Part shown: positions 60,467-64,000 of the stretch, one piece after another | Layout of the letters: every line of letters starts with the position of its first letter | Numbering within the stretch: position 1 is the stretch's first letter | Assembly: GCA_027186245.1 (NCBI GenBank) | Contig: CP114482.1 | Location: 1,121,001 to 1,185,000, forward strand | From: Coriaria nepalensis | Lineage: Eukaryota; Streptophyta; Magnoliopsida; Cucurbitales; Coriariaceae | Direction: 5' to 3' | DNA length: 64,000 nucleotides | Position numbers and translations under genes: made by a program | Notes under the pieces: model-generated | What the model was told of the DNA's origin: nothing | Database searches by the model: none | Seen by the model: only the letters and a program-made list of their open reading frames with translations

Positions 60467-60663
60467 TATGATATGATATATTTACTGAGGCTATCGCCAA
60501 TATGGAATGTTTTAGAAGAAGTCCAGTCGGAGTAAAAGGAGGTGTTTGGTGGGATGGTCCAGCCCAAGCTATCTCCGACAGTATACTTCGTGGCGGCGGC
60601 GGCCTCCGTGAGAACCACCGCGACAACCACCAAGCTCAGAATATTATTCATCAGACGACCCAT
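60049..60663 (-). CDS. Phytocyanin (stellacyanin-type) 2
   Basis: Two exons, 60486-60663 and 60049-60380; 169 aa. The signal peptide ends near LTEAAAA; the domain starts TKYTVGDSLGWTIPPNTSFY. Ligands: His in GTHNVAEV, Cys in YYICTVGTHC, His in THC, Gln in LGQK. The linker is short (NTTTTTVGSPPPPSSS) with a clear hydrophobic C-terminus for GPI attachment. Intron phase and place match genes 1 and 3, so the three are tandem duplicates. Outer-membrane or cell-wall electron transfer, or a structural AGP-like role, is inferred from the family. Confidence 0.9.
60419..60470. repeat. Poly-A and TA microsatellite in phytocyanin 2 intron
   Basis: A run of about 25 A is followed directly by about 13 TA units, all within the 105-base intron of phytocyanin 2. 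They make up half of that intron. Confidence 0.95.
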
Positions 60664-60801
60664 CGACGTTAGTTGTGCTGTGTTCGACAGGTCGTCCCTG
60701 CTCTAGATTATACCACTAAAAGCTCAGTACTGAGTACTGTGTGAGTTTTGACGAGGTTCTGGACAGAAGCTAGCTTTTGTTCTTCATCTCTCTGGAGAGA
60801 G

Positions 60802-60808
60802 ATTTATA
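60802..60808 (-). promoter_or_regulatory. TATA box of phytocyanin 2
   Basis: TATAAAT on the minus strand, about 140 bases before the start codon, giving a leader of roughly 110 bases. Confidence 0.5.
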
Positions 60809-61236
60809 CAGAAGGGATATTGGTTGGATGTGGACATGAGTTTAGGCCAACACGAGGAGGAGGTGTTTTGGACCGTACATTTGGTAGCCACTGATTTGTC
60901 CAAATAGTTTTTTGGACACGTATGAAATTGAAGTAACGGTTAAAAAAAACTCAAAACACAAGTGACTCGTGAATCGTGATCATGTCCGAATTCAACTTTT
61001 GATTACTTCCGTTTAAAAAAGGCAGAGAGATGTGGAGGAGTGTTACCGGCTACTTAAAGCCACGTTTGCTAATTTTTTACACGAGAAGTTTCTTTCACTG
61101 CACAATTTTGGCACGTTGTTATATCTCTTAATGTTTTTACAGGTTACAATATTACAAATTAATATGATCTTAGTTTTACCCGAACCTTTAGATAATGGGC
61201 CGTCATTTCAATTGCGTGTTTGTCTACGTGTCAAAT

Positions 61237-61385
61237 TTAGAGGCCCAACAAAGATGGCCACCTTCTAGGCCCACTTCGCGGTGGTGTCTGATTCTGCAAA
61301 TGAACGGTTCCGATGGGATTTGTCTTCGTGCAGTTGTCGTAATCTGCTTCACTTACAACTTCCGACACGTCGTGATCTCTGTTTC
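61237..61385 (-). pseudogene. Phytocyanin relic
   Basis: The minus strand reads DHDVSEVVSEADYDNCTKTN, then PIGTVHLQ, the second-exon core of a phytocyanin (first copper His to the middle Cys). The Tyr-x-x-Cys strand is deleted. A frame-shifted H-R-E-V-G-L-E-G-G-H follows where H-C-x-x-G-Q-K would stand, and a stop occurs at 61239-61237. No first exon or signal peptide is visible upstream. Confidence 0.75.
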
Positions 61386-61931
61386 CCTTGCTTCATCTTA
61401 TTGATTTAATAAAGTTTAATGGGGTAGATCTTAATTTGTCTATAGTTTGAGGGGTCAATCTCCTTTATAACATCCCTTATATATCCGATTGTTCTTTCTT
61501 TTGTTTTAGTTAGGCAAGATGCATGTGAAAATGGGGTTTGAACGGTGGATCATGTGGAGAGAATAGTCAAACATCAAAGCTTGTTATTATGTACTAAGTC
61601 AACTCTTTCAATGTGTCATGCCATGGTAGAGAGATGATTCGAATCTTCATTATAATAAGACTTGTCTCCATATTGGAATTGATGGTAGCTCACCTAACTA
61701 AGACTTACCTAAACATTATAATAAGTAAAAGAATGTGGAAACAAAATTCATAAATTTTTTAACAAAGAGAACTTTGAACTTCTCACAAAATCCAACAAAG
61801 TATGAGACATATATAATCAAATGATTAGCAATAGAAAATGAACTAAAATGTGAAAAGATATTTAAGAAAAAAAAAATACATAATTGTATTATATCAAGTA
61901 CAATGAATCAAAACCAAAATTCTATAATGAC

Positions 61932-62958
61932 TCAATAAATGAAGGCCACCGCAACACCCAACAAGGCAGCCGACAAACCGGCGACACCTTTGGGAGCAGA
62001 GTTTGGTGGAGGAGGAGCGGTCGTTGGAGACGGTGTATTCGGATTCGTGTCCGAGCTTGGAGCATTACTGGTGGAACCGGTGGTCGGAGGAGAGGCATTG
62101 GTGGAGGGAGAAGGTGATGATGGTGAGGGAGTGGCGGTGGTTGTAGGTGCGGGGGAAGAAGCTGGTGGAGAAGCAGAAGTTGGTGGAGAAGCCGAAGTTG
62201 GTGGAGTAGCCGTTGGACTTGGAGTCGGGGCTACAGTCGGTGAAGTAGCCGCGGGTGTAGGGGCCGGAGAAGATGCTCCACTAACGGTGACTTGCAATTT
62301 TTGGCCGGCCCCACAATGGCCGGAGAATCTACAAATGTAGTAATGGTTGCCGGAGGTAGCTAGGGTAATGGATGCCGGGGCAGTTGTATGGCTCGAAATG
62401 GCATTGCTTCCGCTACAACTGTCGAAATCGGTCTTTGTAACTTCTGCTACATCATGGTTTCCGGTTGCAAAGTTGAAAACTGCCCAAAATTCATAGATCA
62501 ATATAAATCAAAATGCAACTATGAACCAAGTACCACAAACTAGAGACTTTCTTATAAAAGCACGGCTCATGCACTATTCCCGTAACCCGATAAACTCTAG
62601 TATTATGTTAGAGCCTAGAGGAAGTCTTGATTCACATATAACCATGTCCTAAAATATAGTAAATTTCAATACATGATCACTATATGCTAGCAATCTATTT
62701 AGGATTTTAAGTAGTACTACTAATGTATATAAAACAGACAGACGACAACAGCAAAACAAGGTTAAGAGTGAGTTTACCTAGAATGTCTCCCACATTGAAG
62801 GTCTTGTTAGAAGCCCAAGTGGTGTAGAGAGAAGATGAAGGAGGGATCGTCCAGCCGGTAGAGTCGCCGACCACATAGGTGGCAGCATCCGACCCGTGCA
62901 TCAAAGCCGCAGCCGCTGCAACTATTAGAACCAAACCCATGTTCCATCTTCCTGCCAT
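61932..62958 (-). CDS. Phytocyanin (stellacyanin-type) 3 with long AGP tail
   Basis: Two exons, 62778-62958 and 61932-62479; 242 aa. The signal peptide (MAGRWNMGLVLIVAAAAALM and on to HGSDA) precedes the domain ATYVVGDSTGWTIPPSSSLY. Ligands: His in NHDVAEV, Cys in YYICRFSGHC, His in GHC, Gln in AGQK. The tail of about 100 residues is rich in Ala-Pro, Ser-Pro and Thr-Pro (SPAPTPAATSPTVAPTPSPT), classic sites for arabinogalactan addition, with a duplicated PPTSAS unit, and ends in a hydrophobic GPI signal. It is the most AGP-like member of the cluster. The TATA box and leader are normal. Confidence 0.92.
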
Positions 62959-64000
62959 TGTTATGTGTTCTTCAACTTTTCAGGTCTCCCCTGTTTCCTC
63001 TGTTTTTTTTTTTTTCCCCTCTTCCAAACTCAAACTTCTAGATCTGTTAATGACAGAATGGAACCAGCCTTTCCCATTTTATAGAAGAGTCGGTCTTCTG
63101 GGGTGGGTGTAAGCATTTGGGTTACTGCAGTTGGACCAGGACACGTGTCAATTTGGTCAAAAGTAGATGAATGTATTAGGTTTGAGGAGGTTTGAGATGG
63201 GTATGGGGAGTTGGAGAGGTTTGTTTCTTTGATTTTGTCAAATGATTATGGGGAATGGTGTGCTTTTTTTTTTTATGGGTTTGTAAGGGTAATCTGATTA
63301 ATTAGTTAATTACTTACATAATAATATAATTAATATATTTATAAAAGACTTTCGATATTAAATCATACAATTATTTACGATAACGTATCTGACTTCATTA
63401 TTATTAAAATATATTTTTCAAAAGCATTTTAAAAAATTTCATATCCATTCGTGTTGTCGTCTAATTTGTTATTTAGGTTTAAGAGTTCAATATCTTAATA
63501 CTATCAATTTTTGATCGGATTTAACGGACGGTGGTCGGGTTTCTGCACCTCCCTAATGAAATTTGACTTTCAAATAGTGAAAAAAGATGCCGCGTGAGAT
63601 CTCTACCAACCATAGACTTCTTGAGCATTCATTGAATTTACTACTTCTTCAAAGCTTTTAGAAGTCTAAGAGAATGGAAGTTGTATGAAAGGCTGGAACA
63701 AATATTAATGTGGAACCAAGTTGTAATAAAGTTGTTTTAAAATTGCAAATGAACGAATAAAAAAATAATTAAAAAAAAAAATAATAATATATTTGAGAAA
63801 TTTAAAAAAAAAAAAAAAAAAAAAAGTTGTAAGAAAGTTTCTAGAGGAACCCGAGGTAACATGGGACGCGTGAAAGGGAATTTGTCAAACTTTGGTGGGT
63901 AGGAAACTTGGTGGAAATTACTGTGTCTATTATATTTTGTTTGTTTATGATGAATTCAAACTTAATGGATAATAGCGGTATGGGTCAACTTTAAGAACAA
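62959..64000. other. Right-end spacer with phytocyanin 3 promoter
   Basis: Promoter of phytocyanin 3 (one ACACGTGTC G-box at about 63140-63148), then AT-rich sequence with poly-A at 63804-63825. No gene reaches the window edge as far as can be seen. Confidence 0.45.
63077..63083 (-). promoter_or_regulatory. TATA box of phytocyanin 3
   Basis: TATAAAA on the minus strand, about 120 bases before the start codon, giving a leader near 90 bases. Confidence 0.6.

Larger units (their letters stand above)
60664..61931. other. Spacer between phytocyanins 2 and 3
   Basis: Phytocyanin 2 promoter at left, a phytocyanin relic at 61237-61385 (listed separately), then AT-rich sequence serving as the 3' flank of phytocyanin 3. 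No other gene. Confidence 0.5.

Noticed and set aside
61939..62340. 133-codon plus-strand ORF opposite the phytocyanin 3 tail
   Set aside because: Antisense reading of the Pro/Ala/Ser repeats, giving Gly/Val/Glu repeats; no other support.

Overview
This is a gene-bearing stretch of a plant nuclear genome, from a eudicot I cannot name to species. The evidence is AT-rich spacers full of TA and A/T microsatellites, short exons with GT-AG introns, and purely plant gene families: a TOPLESS corepressor, a KIX8/9-like adaptor, an R2R3-MYB, phytocyanins, MIR171, plastid lysine biosynthesis and a CML calcium sensor. No rRNA, tRNA, CRISPR or bacterial-type operon was seen.

Layout. 0-8.4 kb: a membrane-anchored calmodulin-like gene (+), a decayed CUE-domain gene (-) and an intact DapB-type dihydrodipicolinate reductase (+), the last two sharing a G-box-rich divergent promoter. 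8.4-8.5 kb: a MIR171 hairpin on the minus strand, followed by about 4.5 kb of spacer. 13-24.4 kb: a 10-exon UGNT1-type nucleotide-sugar transporter (-) and a 16-exon TBC/RabGAP gene (+) with a GC-AG intron. 24.4-29.5 kb: a mosaic interval holding a kelch gene (-), three scraps copied from the two flanking large genes, and an LTR-like remnant. 29.5-30.6 kb: a MYB82-like R2R3-MYB (-). 30.6-34.8 kb: AT-rich spacer. 34.8-43.7 kb: a perfect hexanucleotide array, then a complete 25-exon TOPLESS-class gene (+). 44.6-50.5 kb: two tandem BRIZ-type RING/UBP-finger genes (-); the downstream copy is a pseudogene, and the upstream copy is open but has lost its normal C-terminus and carries an unrelated one. 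51.5-53.3 kb: an ANTH/AP180 clathrin-adaptor pseudogene. 56.1-57.9 kb: a KIX8/9-like gene (+) with an EAR motif. 58.9-63 kb: a tandem phytocyanin cluster (-), three intact genes and one relic.

How the parts relate. TOPLESS and the KIX/EAR protein belong to one known corepressor module (PPD-KIX-TPL in Arabidopsis) and lie about 12 kb apart. The MYB82-like factor has the bHLH-contact signature, and MIR171 normally represses HAM/SCL GRAS genes; no target of it lies in the window. The other genes are housekeeping or cell-surface functions with no evident shared pathway.

The most unusual features are the chimeric BRIZ copy beside a dying one, and the TBC-MYB82 interval, where copies of TBC intron 8 and of exon 9 lie in opposite orientation on either side of the kelch gene, as an inversion would leave them. 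Exon coordinates were set by hand from splice consensus, reading frame and family knowledge; the summed exons of every intact multi-exon gene are divisible by three.
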